Both the position numbers and the translations under genes were made by a program. From NCBI RefSeq assembly GCF_900103635.1, contig NZ_FMXK01000005.1:1-64000 (forward strand): a DNA stretch of 64,000 bases. The letters are read 5' to 3'. This DNA comes from Butyrivibrio sp. INlla18 (GTDB lineage Bacteria > Bacillota > Clostridia > Lachnospirales > Lachnospiraceae). The notes beneath the pieces are model-generated. The model did not search any database. It was given only the letters and a program-made list of their open reading frames with translations, and was not told the origin of the DNA. Numbering within the stretch: the stretch's first letter is position 1; every line of letters begins with the position of its first letter. Below are positions 62,580-64,000 of the stretch, one piece after another.

Positions 62580-64000
62580 TAGTATCTTCCTTCTGTATTA
62601 TCCAGTATTGGAGTAAAAAGTTTGTCACTTATAAATCTCTTTTTGTAAAACTCTGCCATAAGCTTGTAAGCCGTGTCATAATCCTGCAAAGTCTCACCGA
62701 TCATAATGTCGTTGATAATGCTGTATCTGCTGCTACCCTGAATCTTGATGATATCACTCTTTTGGATAGTGCCACTCTCAGTAAGAGCAGGCTCCTCCGC
62801 TCCCGTATCCTCAGTAATGTAGTACTGAAGCTGTTCTCCAAAGAAAAGAATGAATGAGCATACATAGATTCCATCGTACATCTCGCGCATTTCCATGCTC
62901 TTGTACTCAGCATCAGGGTCATTATCAACTCGGTAGTTGATCACACATTTTCTTCCAGGTAATGTCCTGTATTCCAGCATAGTCTTGTCTGTAAACTGCA
63001 CCATATCCGGAACCAGATCCTCATACTCTGTAAAAAATGGGAAGTATATATTTTCATTCATCAGCTTCTTGAGGAATGAAATTGCTACCTCTTCGTTATA
63101 TTCTTCTTCAGTTCTCTTCTCTGTTGCATAGTATCTAAGGTATGCAAGTCTTGATACATCCTGAAGTGGAACTCCTGTAAGCGCCAGCGCCTCTACTCTC
63201 TCGTAGATAAAGCTGTCTGTAACCTTGCCTCTTACAAAGTAGTCATAGGAGCACATTGCAAGGAATGCAGTCTCCACATCAGTTCCCGCGCCGCTTGAAA
63301 CATACGACCTGAATATATCTATCTTTTCTCCCACATAGGAGCCGCTGTACATCATCTGTATCAGCATTCTCTCGGAAAGAGCATAGGTATCAAGCTTAAA
63401 GGACTCTGCAGCCTTCCACACATCTCTCATTTCCTTGATAGTACCGTTAAAGTTCTCCACAAGGTAGGAAAGGATCTGCTCATCATACTTGCTCTGAGAA
63501 AAGGCGCAGTAAGCAATCTCAACTTCCTGCTCGCCGTTTTCGTAAATGCCTCTATCCAGCATTCTGCCGCACATACGCATCAGAATCTTGGCATCGATAG
63601 AATAGGTACCATAGGCCTTGACCCACTCAAGAGCCTTCTCATAAAGTCCCGCCATTACCATGAGCTCTAAGAGTTCGTTTCTCTCAGTGCTGGTAATGTT
63701 CAAAGGATCAACATTCACAAGATACTCTGTCAGCTGCCTTGTAAAGTCATTGTCATAATAAAACTTGATAAGGTTACTACGGATATCGTTCCTATACTTA
63801 GCCCTTACTAGCTCAGACTCAGCCAGGTCCCTGTATCTGCCAACATTCTCCATGTCAATGTTATAGGCATTCTTGCCAAGGTCACTAAGGAAGAGGTCCA
63901 GATTCTCCTGTCCTTTTTGGATATATGGAACCGCATAGCTTGTGAGTTTACCAGGCACCATCATCTTCACATTAGAATATGGGATGCTGGCTGCGTATCT
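62579..64000 (-). CDS. C-terminal part of a large protein of the right-end operon (DUF5717-like), cut by the window edge
   Basis: At least 473 residues; the reading frame stays open to base 64000, so the true start is outside. It is helical-repeat-like in the visible N-terminal part (ENVGRYRDLAESELVRAKYR, ERNELLELMVMAGLYEKALEW), then a beta-rich end (CVINYRVDNDPDAEY, YVCSFILFFGEQLQYYITED) and a C-terminal helix MAEFYKKRFISDKLFTPIL. No enzyme motif is seen. It overlaps the Hsp70/actin-like gene by one base and so is made with it. Relatives I recall as DUF5717 exceed 1000 residues, so most of the gene is probably off-window. Confidence 0.75.
   Translation of the reverse strand, partial: RYAASIPYSNVKMMVPGKLTSYAVPYIQKGQENLDLFLSDLGKNAYNIDMENVGRYRDLAESELVRAKYRNDIRSNLIKFYYDNDFTRQLTEYLVNVDPLNITSTERNELLELMVMAGLYEKALEWVKAYGTYSIDAKILMRMCGRMLDRGIYENGEQEVEIAYCAFSQSKYDEQILSYLVENFNGTIKEMRDVWKAAESFKLDTYALSERMLIQMMYSGSYVGEKIDIFRSYVSSGAGTDVETAFLAMCSYDYFVRGKVTDSFIYERVEALALTGVPLQDVSRLAYLRYYATEKRTEEEYNEEVAISFLKKLMNENIYFPFFTEYEDLVPDMVQFTDKTMLEYRTLPGRKCVINYRVDNDPDAEYKSMEMREMYDGIYVCSFILFFGEQLQYYITEDTGAEEPALTESGTIQKSDIIKIQGSSRYSIINDIMIGETLQDYDTAYKLMAEFYKKRFISDKLFTPILDNTEGRY

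Overview
The window looks like a chromosome segment from an AT-rich, low-GC Gram-positive anaerobe of the Lachnospiraceae, most like Butyrivibrio or Pseudobutyrivibrio. The reasons are the Firmicutes-type order of the S10/spc/alpha ribosomal operons, a zinc-type S14, an L17 with the lysine-rich insertion I associate with Lachnospiraceae, YesM/YesN-type regulators beside sugar ABC genes, and a right-end operon of proteins I know only from this family. No rRNA, tRNA, phage, IS transposase or CRISPR array was found. Genus assignment is inference.

Layout. 0.4-4.5 kb: a resistance-like island with three GNAT acetyltransferases (two resembling phosphinothricin/arsinothricin acetyltransferases), a small vicinal-cysteine redox protein, an ArsP-type permease, an ArsR repressor with a clear promoter/operator, a cysteine-rich MarR repressor with a perfect palindrome on its promoter, and a frameshifted C_GCAxxG_C_C gene. 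4.8-9.3 kb: rplM-rpsI, truA and the ECF transporter module ecfA1-ecfA2-ecfT. 9.4-10.8 kb: a M15 peptidase gene on the opposite strand, then a 63-bp triple repeat and a 179-bp palindromic element. 10.8-14.7 kb: rpmJ-rpsM-rpsK-rpsD-rpoA-rplQ.

14.8-34.4 kb: a 20-kb accessory block sits between infA and rpmJ, which are adjacent in most relatives. It holds a lipoprotein, a uracil permease, an aldo/keto reductase, a sugar ABC operon with its own two-component system and a GH43 enzyme, a chemoreceptor, and a TRAP transporter with a two-component system and a second, membrane-anchored TRAP-type binding protein. 34.5-47.5 kb: the S10-spc operon from rpsJ to infA, with a strong promoter and a long structured leader. 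Several spacers inside the ribosomal operons are long and rich in hairpins.

47.7-64 kb: an RNA-methyltransferase-like gene, a secreted protein built from four repeats in an A-B-A-B pattern, a MoxR-DUF58-VWA-VWA-TPR (Bat-like) operon behind metF, then purB and purF. At the right edge is a four-gene operon, cut by the window, with a divergent Hsp70/actin-fold protein, a TPR-like protein, a coiled-coil membrane protein and a very long partner. I regard this as the best candidate for an undescribed system here.

Nearly all genes are on the minus strand; only the M15 peptidase, the aldo/keto reductase and the methyltransferase are on plus. Starts were moved from the longest frame wherever a Shine-Dalgarno sequence clearly pointed to an internal start.
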